A DNA stretch of 50,059 nucleotides from positions 1 to 50,059 of the IMG/VR virus record IMGVR_UViG_3300011416_000002. One strand, given 5' to 3'. This DNA comes from a virus. How positions within the stretch are numbered: the stretch's first letter is position 1; every line of letters starts with the position of its first letter. Shown here one piece after another: positions 39,799-46,862 of the stretch. The notes under the pieces are model-generated. The model searched no databases and was not told where the DNA came from. It saw only the letters and a list, made by a program, of their open reading frames with translations. The translations under genes and the position numbers were made by a program.

Positions 39799-41414
39799 AG
39801 CTCTATCTCCACTAACCCTTCTGGATTGCTCTTACTCTGCTTGCTCCAGTTGGAGCCGATTGCGGCCTCCACCTGGATGATGCACTCCCGTTCCTTGCCA
39901 TGGATGTCGCGCACCGGGACCTTGACCGACATGCACCCACCCAAGATGTCCAGCACCTCCTTTTCGTGTTCTGTCCTGTATTGGAAAAGCACCGCGTCGT
40001 GAACCTGGGCCAGCACTTCCAGAAGCTCCGGATCATATTGTGAGAGCCTCCACAGCCCAATGTTCAGGATATCCCCCACCCCGCTCTGAGGCCCGAACGC
40101 CAGCGCCTGCTTGTAGGTATGGGTGTCGTTGGGCCGCCCCAGGAGCCGGACTTCCCGATCCAGTGGGTTGTAAATCGGCTTCCGTTCATACACGTCTTGC
40201 AGCCGTTGGTTCTGCCACTCCTTGATGCCAGGGAACGCCTTGAAGAACCTTCCTTGGGCCTCCTCGCACCGGACGATGGGTATCTTGGCGATCATCGCCA
40301 TCCCCCGTGGAGTGAGCCCGTAGTTAGAACCGTGCTGGACCCGCTTCGCCTGGAACCGATAGTCGTGCCCCTCCGTCTTGTCCCAAGGCGGGTAGGTGTT
40401 CTTAGCCAGCGCCTTGTCCTTCTTGAGGTCTCCCGTCCACGGTATTTCTTCACTCCAGACCTCTCGACAGACGTAGGTATGAACGTCCCGCTGATGCGCT
40501 TCGATGTATTTTTCATCCCCCGCGATATACGCAACCAATAGACTTTCAGCGGTCTTCAGGTCCACATAGCACAGCTTCCGACCGCTATCCGGAACGAAGA
40601 TGAACCGATGCTTCTCCGCGATGTTCTGTAGGTTGCCGCCCTCCCCATATGGGTTCTTCGACGAACTCCACCGGCCGGTCCAAGGTGCAGAGACGTTGAA
40701 CCCGCTATGAAAGCGGCCCCTCAGACTAAGCTTAGCGGAGAGGAAACCCCTCTGCTTGTTGAGGTCCCGATGTTCCCGTAGCAGTTCCAGTAGGGAGCTG
40801 TACTTCGGCTTCTCATGGGACAGTTGCTCCAATGCATCATCATCCGTGGTGAGTGAACCGGTTTGCCCGTACTTCTTGGGGAGCTTCATCCTCTCATACA
40901 GAAGGTGGCAGCATTGATCCTTCGACGCGGGCTGGAACCGCATAGGCTTCAAGCGTGGCATCCCGCAGCGCTCACACCGCATCTCGTCCTGGCTCACAGC
41001 CGGCTCACCAACGGCGGTCCTGGGCCACTTATGGCGCTGCTCTTTCCCGGTCTTCGTCAGCTTCTCCGACTTGGGACAAAAGCCCGTTTCGAGTTCGACG
41101 CCATCCCAGAACTTGATGGTCCATTCATTCGCCTGGATAGCATCGGCGGTCTTCTCCAGGCTCTCGGTGACATCCTTCAGGGCAAGCTTCTGGCCCACCG
41201 TATCGACCTTGACCCCGCGAATACCCATGATGAAAGCCGGCGTCTGTTGCGCCAGGTTCCACTTGTAGGTCCGCACTTGGTTTGCGTTGAGCCTGGGTCT
41301 CAGGCGATTGAAGATTTCAAGGGTGCCGGTCGCATCGAGGCACGAATAGGCCGCGAACTTGGCTTCCCCGTGAAGCTCCTGGGCCTTCTCCAGGCCCACC
41401 GTGTTGAATTTCAT
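39795..41414 (-). CDS. Family A DNA polymerase, C-terminal piece (end of exonuclease + polymerase domain)
   Basis: 539 residues. The first 35 residues carry exonuclease motif III (YSCLD, Tyr23 and Asp27), so the protein begins inside the proofreading domain whose first half is encoded at 42885-44000. Then come TGRWSS (246-251), a NLQNI stretch (261-265), motif A with Asp285 and Glu290 (CYVDLKTAE), motif B with Arg353, Lys357 and HGSNYG (361-366), and motif C VHDAV (471-475; Asp473). An insert at ~105-170 has C147-X2-C150 and further cysteines, possibly a zinc site. It should be the replicative polymerase, active together with the N-terminal piece. The start overlaps the preceding gene as ATGA. 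Confidence 0.88.
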   Translation of the reverse strand: MKFNTVGLEKAQELHGEAKFAAYSCLDATGTLEIFNRLRPRLNANQVRTYKWNLAQQTPAFIMGIRGVKVDTVGQKLALKDVTESLEKTADAIQANEWTIKFWDGVELETGFCPKSEKLTKTGKEQRHKWPRTAVGEPAVSQDEMRCERCGMPRLKPMRFQPASKDQCCHLLYERMKLPKKYGQTGSLTTDDDALEQLSHEKPKYSSLLELLREHRDLNKQRGFLSAKLSLRGRFHSGFNVSAPWTGRWSSSKNPYGEGGNLQNIAEKHRFIFVPDSGRKLCYVDLKTAESLLVAYIAGDEKYIEAHQRDVHTYVCREVWSEEIPWTGDLKKDKALAKNTYPPWDKTEGHDYRFQAKRVQHGSNYGLTPRGMAMIAKIPIVRCEEAQGRFFKAFPGIKEWQNQRLQDVYERKPIYNPLDREVRLLGRPNDTHTYKQALAFGPQSGVGDILNIGLWRLSQYDPELLEVLAQVHDAVLFQYRTEHEKEVLDILGGCMSVKVPVRDIHGKERECIIQVEAAIGSNWSKQSKSNPEGLVEIEL

Positions 41415-41641
41415 CCAACCTTACCGCGCACCTTCAGATAAACGTGGCAGTCGTTTATCGTAAGAAGGTACGGCGGATGAGTTTCGCCAGTCCCTATCGC
41501 CCCCATGGCATCGAGTTCCGCCATGAGCTTTTTATAGATCGTATGCCGGTCCGCCTCGGTCTTGAAGAAGATCGATATGGAGGACGGAGCCCCATTCGCC
41601 TCAGACAGTTCCGCATACAAGCCGCAGAATTCCTCAATCAT
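41411..41641 (-). CDS. Small protein inside the polymerase split (76 aa)
   Basis: The ATG at 41641 overlaps the TGA of the upstream gene, and its own TGA overlaps the polymerase ATG. The sequence has a helical start (IEEFCGLYAELSEAN), a beta stretch (SSISIFFKTEADRH) and a FxY-rich end. No endonuclease motif is seen. It is the immediate leader of the polymerase piece, so it may help set its translation level. Confidence 0.6.
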   Translation of the reverse strand: MIEEFCGLYAELSEANGAPSSISIFFKTEADRHTIYKKLMAELDAMGAIGTGETHPPYLLTINDCHVYLKVRGKVG

Positions 41642-42009
41642 CAGTTCCCACCTGGAATGTAGAGACACCTCAGCTTGCCATACCATTCGCAAGAATGAGT
41701 TTCGCCGTCCTTTGACTGCTCAAAGCGGGTGTCAGCGTCCACTGCCACCGCTTTCCCCGTCTTGTTGGTGTAGTACCACTTCCCGTTGCGCTGTTCGGCC
41801 TTCGTGATCGGGCCACAGTCCTGCATGTTGCAGCAATAGGCGCTGTACCATGAGTGAGCCGCCGCTGGCTGGGACCAGCTCACGAAGATGAGGAACGCTA
41901 TAGCCGCGCAAGCACTCGGAAGGGGATCAGTCGGTGGCACGATTGGCATCTTGCACTGGTAGGATTGATGGCCCCACTTGAGGCACCGGAAGCAGAACTT
42001 CTCCTGCAT
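41641..42009 (-). CDS. Zinc-knuckle protein fused to a signal-anchor and Cys-rich exported domain
   Basis: Residues 6-19 are CFRCLKWGHQSYQC, an exact CX2CX4HX4C zinc knuckle. A hydrophobic segment follows (~34-50, CAAIAFLIFVSWSQPAAA), then HSWYSAYCCNMQDCGPI and a paired-cysteine end (THSCEW and LRCLYIPGG). That last domain matches small exported proteins I associate with alphaproteobacteria and their phages (H-x-WY-x-x-x-CC-x-x-x-DC pattern). A cytoplasmic knuckle joined to a periplasmic domain is odd. One alternative is that the knuckle is the true N-terminus of a membrane-tethered RNA-binding protein. It lies within the polymerase split. Confidence 0.6.
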   Translation of the reverse strand: MQEKFCFRCLKWGHQSYQCKMPIVPPTDPLPSACAAIAFLIFVSWSQPAAAHSWYSAYCCNMQDCGPITKAEQRNGKWYYTNKTGKAVAVDADTRFEQSKDGETHSCEWYGKLRCLYIPGGN

Positions 42010-42034
42010 GACACGGCTCCTTGCAATGCGACAC

Positions 42035-42238
42035 TTAGTCGCTGCTTCTAAGGAAGTTCCAGGCTTTCACGCACCCGATGATAGCCGCTGCCAGCCCAAG
42101 GACCGGGTGAACGAACATGGTAAGCGGAATTGCGGCGGCGACCATGATGAGGGTCATGATGACCCGGTAAGCCTGCTTCTCCTCCTGAGGGAGGCTTTCC
42201 CCCTTGAGGTCCTTCACGATGTTCTTCAGTAGGTTCAT
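42035..42238 (-). CDS. Small two-span membrane protein (67 aa)
   Basis: ATG at 42238, one base after the preceding TAA. A charged N-terminus (NLLKNIVKDLKGESLPQEEK) is followed by two spans at ~27-42 and ~44-60 (VIMTLIMVAAAIPLTMF, LGLAAAIIGCVKAW). Function unknown. It is one of six genes between the two polymerase pieces. Confidence 0.6.
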   Translation of the reverse strand: MNLLKNIVKDLKGESLPQEEKQAYRVIMTLIMVAAAIPLTMFVHPVLGLAAAIIGCVKAWNFLRSSD

Positions 42239-42239
42239 G

Positions 42240-42443
42240 TTACCACTCCATGTATGTGCTGAGATAGATGAGGCCGATGCCCCACACGACGAGGACAAGC
42301 CCCGTCAACGATGGGAGTACAGAGTACCATTTCGCGATGAGATCGATAACCGCCAAAGCCAGCAGGATGGTGCCGACCCAGACTAGGAGACAGCCGATCC
42401 CTCGGAGGATGATCCCAAGGAGGTCCTTACCGCTGTCAAGCAC
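42240..42443 (-). CDS. Small two-span membrane protein (67 aa)
   Basis: GTG start at 42443 with AGGGAG eight bases upstream, overlapping the preceding stop by 8 bases. Two hydrophobic stretches (~9-35 and ~43-62: IILRGIGCLLVWVGTILLAL, LTGLVLVVWGIGLIYL). No signal or motif beyond that. It belongs to the coupled cassette within the polymerase split. Confidence 0.6.
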   Translation of the reverse strand: MLDSGKDLLGIILRGIGCLLVWVGTILLALAVIDLIAKWYSVLPSLTGLVLVVWGIGLIYLSTYMEW

Positions 42444-42627
42444 CTCGTATCTCCCTTAGTTCACCGGTAGTCCAGGCGTTCTGGAGGTCCCACAACTCCC
42501 GCTGGATGTCATGGAAGTCGTTAACGAGCTTCCGCTGTAGGAGCGCCGTGTCCTGGATTTGGGTAGTCTTCTCAGTCAGCTTGTCATTCAGCACCTTACG
42601 GGCCGCTTCGTATTCCTCGTCACTCAT
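42436..42627 (-). CDS. Small coiled-coil protein (63 aa)
   Basis: The start at 42627 is favoured because its ATGAGTGA overlaps the upstream TGA. The sequence begins SDEEYEAARKVLNDK and is one long heptad-like helix (TALLQRKLVNDFHDIQRELWDLQ). It could be an oligomeric adaptor. No family is recognised. Confidence 0.55.
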   Translation of the reverse strand: MSDEEYEAARKVLNDKLTEKTTQIQDTALLQRKLVNDFHDIQRELWDLQNAWTTGELREIRGA

Positions 42628-42892
42628 TGGCTTCTTCTTCATCAGTCGCGTCATCTGCTTTGTCCTTCTGTTTGAACACTCTGAAAGCGTAGGCCATTAC
42701 TTCAAGCTCTACCCTGTCCCCGACCTTAACATCTTCCGGCTTTAGCCCCGTTGCATGGAGCGCGGCCTTCGATACCAAGATGTTCCCTAGGTGATGAAAC
42801 AGCCTTGGACTGATAGGCCGGGCCAAGATGGTGACAAGCCCTCGCTGGTTCGTTTCATGATGCTTGATGACACATGGGATGTTGTCACTCAT
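42620..42892 (-). CDS. Small beta-rich protein directly after the exonuclease piece (90 aa)
   Basis: ATG at 42892 overlaps the TGA of the exonuclease gene by 8 bases. A hydrophobic beta stretch (CVIKHHETNQRGLVTILARP), a LKPEDVKVGDRVELEV block typical of small barrel folds, and an acidic tail (DDATDEEEANE). Acidic ends are common on proteins that bind replication partners. It stands exactly at the upstream edge of the polymerase split and might bridge the two pieces. Confidence 0.6.
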   Translation of the reverse strand: MSDNIPCVIKHHETNQRGLVTILARPISPRLFHHLGNILVSKAALHATGLKPEDVKVGDRVELEVMAYAFRVFKQKDKADDATDEEEANE

Positions 42893-44000
42893 CGCGCTTA
42901 TCTCCTCTCTGCTTCTGCCTTAGGCCGCTTTCGCCGGCCCAATGCTTCCATGAGCCTTGCCGGCTGTAGGAATTTCCCATGAACTGTAGGCTCGCCGGTA
43001 GCTCCGGGTAAAGAGCTTTGTGAAGCAACCGCAGATCGTGGCAGTAATTGCGGGGCCTTATGTTCATCTTCTGTAGGAGCCAGGGCACATCATAGGCGCC
43101 GAAGTTCTGTCCCAGCTTCGGGACATCGTTCTCCAGGATCGCCTTGCAGGCCATCCAAGCCCGCTTCTCCTTGGCCGCGCTATACCAGTAGGATGCGTTG
43201 AGGTTGTCCATCGAGATGAAGGGGACATACATCGCCCGCTCCTCTGAGGTCGCGAACGCTATACCCCGTACCATTCTTGGTACGAGCGCATTATCAGGGC
43301 TCCACCATGTCTCGATGTCGGCACTCAGTAGAGGCGCCTTCGCCGCCTCATCCACGAAGGCTTCCACTTCCTCGATGGTCGGCGCAATGCTCAGGAGCCG
43401 CTTCGGAAGCTCTATGTGCTTCCCGATTTCGGCCTCGGCCAGCGCCCTATTGAGGTCCCCGATGAACACATGGAACAGGCTGTACTTACGCCGGACCATG
43501 TCGGGGTCGAAGATGGGGAAGAACTTCACCCCGAAGAACAGCCGCTCTCCCATGAAGGGCTGGCCCCTCAGGTTGCTGATGTTGCCACCGGGCTTGAACG
43601 CGGCCACCGCATTGGTGCCAAGCGGGACGACCACAGTGGGGTTCGCCGCTTCGATTTCGGCCTTCACCCGCGCAAGCGATGCCTCATGATAGGCGGGCCA
43701 CTCGGAGCCCCGGCGCCGCTTCTCCCGCACAATGTCGTCCCCCTCGAACTTCTCATCATAGACATAGGTGAGGAGGCAGTCGTAGCGGTCTATCGAGGCG
43801 GCTCTCATGCCGCTCTCAAGGATGATCCCAGTAGGACCCACGAAGGGCGCGTTCTTCTCGCACTCCCACGCCTGCGGGGCGTCACCGATGAAGGCCAGCT
43901 TACAAGGCGCTCTACGCGGGAAGTCGGCCGGGACCTTCCGACCGTACTCCTCGGAGCGGTTCTCAAAGCGGGGCTTTCTTACTCTTGTGAAGGTAGCCAT
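42885..44000 (-). CDS. UDG-like domain fused to the first half of the 3'-5' exonuclease domain (polymerase N-terminal piece)
   Basis: The ATG at 44000 gives 371 residues. Residues ~30-190 are a uracil-DNA glycosylase family 4/5-like domain: GDAP (39-42), PFVGPTG (52-58), VVVPLGTNA (123-131), and IFDPDMVRR (163-171) where most relatives have His-Pro; the histidine position is Asp165. Residues ~220-371 carry exonuclease motif I (SADIETW, Asp228, Glu230) and motif II (GQNFGAYD, Asp304), then the ALYPELPASL helix and a WKHWAGES end. Motif III is missing here and found in the polymerase piece at 39795-41414. Together they make one UDG-exo-pol chain of the SPO1 type cut in two. Confidence 0.85.
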   Translation of the reverse strand: MATFTRVRKPRFENRSEEYGRKVPADFPRRAPCKLAFIGDAPQAWECEKNAPFVGPTGIILESGMRAASIDRYDCLLTYVYDEKFEGDDIVREKRRRGSEWPAYHEASLARVKAEIEAANPTVVVPLGTNAVAAFKPGGNISNLRGQPFMGERLFFGVKFFPIFDPDMVRRKYSLFHVFIGDLNRALAEAEIGKHIELPKRLLSIAPTIEEVEAFVDEAAKAPLLSADIETWWSPDNALVPRMVRGIAFATSEERAMYVPFISMDNLNASYWYSAAKEKRAWMACKAILENDVPKLGQNFGAYDVPWLLQKMNIRPRNYCHDLRLLHKALYPELPASLQFMGNSYSRQGSWKHWAGESGLRQKQRGDKRDE

Positions 44001-44036
44001 GAAAAAGCCGGGGACCGCCCATGCCAAGCGGTCCCC
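44001..44036 (-). terminator. Intrinsic terminator touching the start codon of the UDG-exo gene
   Basis: GGGGACCGC (44036-44028 read leftward) and GCGGTCCCC (44018-44010) form a perfect 9-bp stem with a nine-base loop, followed by GGCTTTTTC and then the ATG at 44000. This is a good intrinsic terminator, and no Shine-Dalgarno sequence fits between it and the ATG. It can act as an attenuator of the polymerase unit. Confidence 0.7.
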
Positions 44037-44045
44037 GGTCCCCGT

Positions 44046-44240
44046 CTAGTCGGTTTCTATGCCGGACTTCTTCCGGAACTCAACAACATCTTCAAGGACC
44101 GCCAACGGTAGGTAGAGCAGAGCATGCGAAACAGCGGCCCTTAGGAGGGTCGCGAGGGCAGGCTCAGTGGTTGGCGGTAAGAGGACAGCGGCCTCAGCTC
44201 TATCGAGGACGTTTCTTAGGCTTCTCTGTGGGCTTCCCAT
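44046..44240 (-). CDS. Small protein (64 aa), unknown
   Basis: It begins inside the preceding gene (41-base overlap) and ends 46 bases before the UDG-exo start. The sequence is helical with a hydrophobic centre (EPALATLLRAAVSHALLYLPLAVLEDVVEF) and a basic end. It could associate with a membrane or a partner. The call rests on an open frame in the right place only. Confidence 0.4.
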   Translation of the reverse strand: MGSPQRSLRNVLDRAEAAVLLPPTTEPALATLLRAAVSHALLYLPLAVLEDVVEFRKKSGIETD

Positions 44241-44451
44241 ACTCTTTCCCCAGTCTCTTGAGGGTCTTTGCGGAGCCCCCAGACGTCAATCCCACGCGGA
44301 CCGCCTTATTGAAGGCTGGGCTTTGATAGGCCCGTCCCTTCTCAAGCCCTCTCATGTCAGAGAGCTTTTGAGCGACCATAGCGCGAACCCTTGACGACTG
44401 AGGGCTCCTGCGAATACCAGTCCTGATAGACCTAGATGTCTTGAATGCCAC
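44200..44451 (-). CDS. Small very basic protein (83 aa)
   Basis: The ATG at 44451 overlaps the upstream gene by 20 bases. The composition is rich in Arg, Lys and Ser (SRSIRTGIRRSPQSSRVRAM; KPTEKPKKRPR), suggesting nucleic-acid binding. No fold or motif is recognised. Confidence 0.55.
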   Translation of the reverse strand: MAFKTSRSIRTGIRRSPQSSRVRAMVAQKLSDMRGLEKGRAYQSPAFNKAVRVGLTSGGSAKTLKRLGKEYGKPTEKPKKRPR

Positions 44452-44923
44452 TTGGCTTAGGGACCTTCAACCCAGAGATGAGACCTGATACGGGAGGCCC
44501 ATTCTCCAGCTTATTGCTGACCCCGTCAACAACGACCGCGTCCGTGAAGGTTTCCACGGGGTGCCGGGTTTTGCCCGTTTGAACCCAGTAGAGGGCCTTC
44601 CCCATGATGATGTCAGAGGTAGCGGATAGAGCCGCGTACCGCTGACCCTCAGTGGGGAAGTGCGCCAGGAGGTCGCCCAGGCACCGGGACAGGCAATCGA
44701 TGGCATGGCTCATGATGATCTTCCCATCCGCAGCGCCCATCTGCTCATGCTGGTGGGCCATGATGGTCTCGAAAATCTTAGAGGCCATCGTCGGAGGCTC
44801 CTTATCCGGGATGAACCCGTTCTCAGTAGCCATCTTGTTGAACTCCTCGACGGCCTTTCCCTGAGGATCACCCGTGATCCCAAGAAGGCTGTAGAGGCTT
44901 TCCATTCCCTTAGGCGTTGCCAT
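44432..44923 (-). CDS. Conserved-looking protein in the recombination cluster (163 aa)
   Basis: The start at 44923 follows an AGGAACC site. Helical and mixed: ESLYSLLGITGDPQGKAVEEF, then a MSHAIDCLSRCLGDLLAHFP core with paired cysteines, and a C-terminal GLISGLKVPKPSG end. It lies between the Sak4-like unit and the polymerase unit. No family is recognised. Confidence 0.55.
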   Translation of the reverse strand: MATPKGMESLYSLLGITGDPQGKAVEEFNKMATENGFIPDKEPPTMASKIFETIMAHQHEQMGAADGKIIMSHAIDCLSRCLGDLLAHFPTEGQRYAALSATSDIIMGKALYWVQTGKTRHPVETFTDAVVVDGVSNKLENGPPVSGLISGLKVPKPSGIQDI

Positions 44924-44951
44924 TGTAGGTTCCTTTCTTCTGTTAAGTGGT

Positions 44952-44982
44952 GGAGGGGACGGGGTGGGCTCCCATCCCCTCC
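44952..44982. other. Inverted repeat in the gap behind the recombination unit
   Basis: GGAGGGGA and TCCCCTCC form an 8-bp stem around 15 bases, between the stop at 45010 and the start at 44923. No U-tract follows on the transcribed strand, so a terminator role is uncertain. Confidence 0.35.
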
Positions 44983-45009
44983 TCGGCGGAGGATTGAGTT
45001 TGCCCAATC

Positions 45010-45489
45010 CTACTCGGCCGAAACGAAGAACGAGATGCTGTTCTGAGTGGTCACCTTGCCTGTAGTCTTGTTGGTGACCTGCTCCTGGACGACGTGACCC
45101 AGGACCTCAGTGTTCTTGCATGCGTCGATAGCCTCCTCCGGGGAACCGTAGTCCTTCCGGGCATCGATCCCATGGAGGGCCAGGTGAGCCGTGATCTTGG
45201 CCCAATCGTTGGCGCTTCCACCGGCCCAAAGCCGCTCGAAGATGCGGTTCTCGGAGTAGTTGTAGTTCTTTCCGAGCGCCGCAAGAGCCTCATCATCGAC
45301 ATCGTCCATGGGCTCGACCGGCTCATAGGCGAATACGATCTGCGGAGAGACCTTGGGGTTCTTGTTGGGGCTGAACTTAGCCGCCCGACACTTGAGACGC
45401 CATGTCCCAGGAGGCAGGAGCTTCAGGTCCGGGATGTTGTCCCAAGAGCCCTTGAGGATGCTCTCGTAGTCAGTCACTTCATCAGTCAT
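45010..45489 (-). CDS. Conserved phage protein next to the Sak4-like ATPase (159 aa)
   Basis: The start is preceded by AAAGGAA. The N-terminus (LKGSWDNIPDLKLLPPGTW) and centre (FAYEPVEPMDDVDDEALAALG) are of a type often found beside Sak4-like ATPases and Cas4-like nucleases in phages of GC-rich hosts. The rest is beta-rich with an acidic surface. A single-strand DNA-binding or accessory recombination role is plausible from the neighbours; no aromatic/basic OB motif is clear. Confidence 0.6.
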   Translation of the reverse strand: MTDEVTDYESILKGSWDNIPDLKLLPPGTWRLKCRAAKFSPNKNPKVSPQIVFAYEPVEPMDDVDDEALAALGKNYNYSENRIFERLWAGGSANDWAKITAHLALHGIDARKDYGSPEEAIDACKNTEVLGHVVQEQVTNKTTGKVTTQNSISFFVSAE

Positions 45490-45517
45490 GTCATTTCCTT
45501 TCTGGTTGCAACCACTG

Positions 45518-46420
45518 TTAACCGGGGGGTATATGACCCAACGCGATGAACAGTTCCTTGAGGGCCGTTTCCGGACCCAATCCGTTTAGCTTCTCCAGGT
45601 TCCTCGCAGGGACCTTGATATCCATGTCGCTGCGGGGCAGAACCTGCATGCACCTTGTCCCGGTGGAGCCTTTGAACTTGGTCTCAAAGTTCACCACAAT
45701 CGGGAACTCACCGCTGATCGTCTGAGGCAGGGACCAGCCCACCGCCGTCGGATAAAACCGAGTTGGGATCATATCCACCGCCTGCTTCTTGATCTCCTTG
45801 GTGATATCGCCGTCACCGCTCTGGGTATCCTTAGGACCCACCATCTTCAGGTGGCTGATGACGATCACATGATGCTTGTTGGTAGTCGCCGTGAGCCGCC
45901 TCAGGAAGTTAAGCTGATCGGCCGCCGCCATGCCCCACACAGCCTGTGTGGTGTTCAGTGGGGTCTTCCCAGCCAGAGACCGGGCGCGGTTCATGGCTGC
46001 ATTGGCGTTCCCGGTGATCCCGTCGAGCACCACAATGGTGTCGGGACCCCAATCCTTGGATTGGCCAAGATCGATCCAGCAGACCCCCTTATCGTCCGGG
46101 GTTCCAGTGGGGTCCTGATACTTCCATCGATCCAGAAGGCGGACCCCCTTCGCGAAAGCGGTAGGCATATTGGGACCGAGGAACCCCTCCTTGTCCACGA
46201 TGGGGTCCTCCAGGGAGACGATATCGATGTTCTTTAGCCGCTCCTTGTCCGTGAATAGGAGGAGGCTCTCCGGATTGCCATCGAAGTCCAGGATGCGGAG
46301 CTTCCATCCGGCATTGGCTAAAGAAGCCAATGCTCCAGTCTTTGAGGCTCCCGGAAATCCGGTGACCAGGAGGCGAGCGGGGCTTTGTCCGAGGAGGGTG
46401 AGTGCGTTGGCCATTGGCAT
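45518..46420 (-). CDS. Sak4-like RecA-fold ATPase (single-strand annealing/recombination)
   Basis: The start at 46420 follows AGAGG. 300 residues with Walker A GFPGASKTG (21-29), a WKLRILDFDGNPES strand-loop, Walker B DTIVVLDGITG (127-137) and a VIVISHLKMVG sensor-like strand (185-195). Size and pattern fit the phage Sak4/Rad51-like ATPases, which work with a single-strand binding protein in recombination and repair. The nuclease at 46863 and the conserved protein at 45010 complete a likely recombination module. Confidence 0.75.
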   Translation of the reverse strand: MPMANALTLLGQSPARLLVTGFPGASKTGALASLANAGWKLRILDFDGNPESLLLFTDKERLKNIDIVSLEDPIVDKEGFLGPNMPTAFAKGVRLLDRWKYQDPTGTPDDKGVCWIDLGQSKDWGPDTIVVLDGITGNANAAMNRARSLAGKTPLNTTQAVWGMAAADQLNFLRRLTATTNKHHVIVISHLKMVGPKDTQSGDGDITKEIKKQAVDMIPTRFYPTAVGWSLPQTISGEFPIVVNFETKFKGSTGTRCMQVLPRSDMDIKVPARNLEKLNGLGPETALKELFIALGHIPPG

Positions 46421-46463
46421 GGACCTCTTAGAAGGGGTGTGGGTGCCAGGGGTTCGCCTAGCC

Positions 46464-46482
46464 AAAAGAGGGTCGCCCCTCT
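46464..46482 (-). terminator. Intrinsic terminator before the Sak4-like gene
   Basis: Read leftward: AGAGGG-GCGA-CCCTCT followed by TTTTGG. A 6-bp stem with a tetraloop and a short U-run, 44 bases ahead of the ATPase start. It would end transcripts coming from the nuclease gene, so the ATPase probably has its own promoter or depends on readthrough. Confidence 0.6.
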
Positions 46483-46498
46483 ACCCCACCATGGGAGA

Positions 46499-46540
46499 CT
46501 GGCGGAAGGTCACGGGCTCTTAGGACGCGCCTTCCGCCAG
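46499..46540. repeat. 11-bp inverted repeat in the nuclease-ATPase gap
   Basis: CTGGCGGAAGG (46499-46509) and CCTTCCGCCAG (46530-46540) are perfect inverted copies with a 20-base loop, beside the terminator at 46464. It could be a tandem terminator stem or an operator. The gap 46421-46862 otherwise holds only the 45-codon frame at 46585. Confidence 0.5.
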
Positions 46541-46584
46541 CCATTCGGCATCATGAGTGAAGGGCAGGATTGCCCGATGCCGAA

Positions 46585-46722
46585 TTAGTTACCGCTCTGC
46601 CTCTCCAGATGGGAGAAGATCGAACGAGCGGTAGAGAGCGTCATAGCCCGCTCATGGCGGGGCTTACAATGACGCGGCACATCGAAAGTCATCTGGCATG
46701 CTAAGAGCATTGCAATAATCAT
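46585..46722 (-). CDS. Possible 45-aa protein with a lipobox-like N-terminus
   Basis: ATG at 46722 with GGAG 11 bases upstream. It starts MIIAMLLACQMTF, in which LLAC resembles a lipoprotein lipobox, though the signal is unusually short and lacks N-terminal positive charge. The rest is basic and helical (RHERAMTLSTARSIFSH). The ribosome site and hydrophobic start speak for it; the size and isolation against it. Confidence 0.4.
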   Translation of the reverse strand: MIIAMLLACQMTFDVPRHCKPRHERAMTLSTARSIFSHLERQSGN

Positions 46723-46862
46723 AGGTTTTCTCCGTTTTTGTGAGACGAACTTCGTCGCGGCGAGTTGTAGCTCATCTCGCCGTTCCGCGCCATGCGGCAA
46801 GTCGCCGCGCCCTCGCCGCCATGGCCGCCTCATACGTTAGGAAGGGGCCATAGACGCTTCCA

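Noticed and set aside
39795-44000. Polymerase split as a sequencing frameshift or self-splicing intron
   Set aside because: The gap is about 1.5 kb and filled with six tightly coupled genes; no intron core, HNH or GIY-YIG motif is visible.
44952-44982. Inverted repeat as a strong terminator
   Set aside because: It lacks a U-tract on the transcribed strand and has a long loop; kept only as a low-confidence feature.
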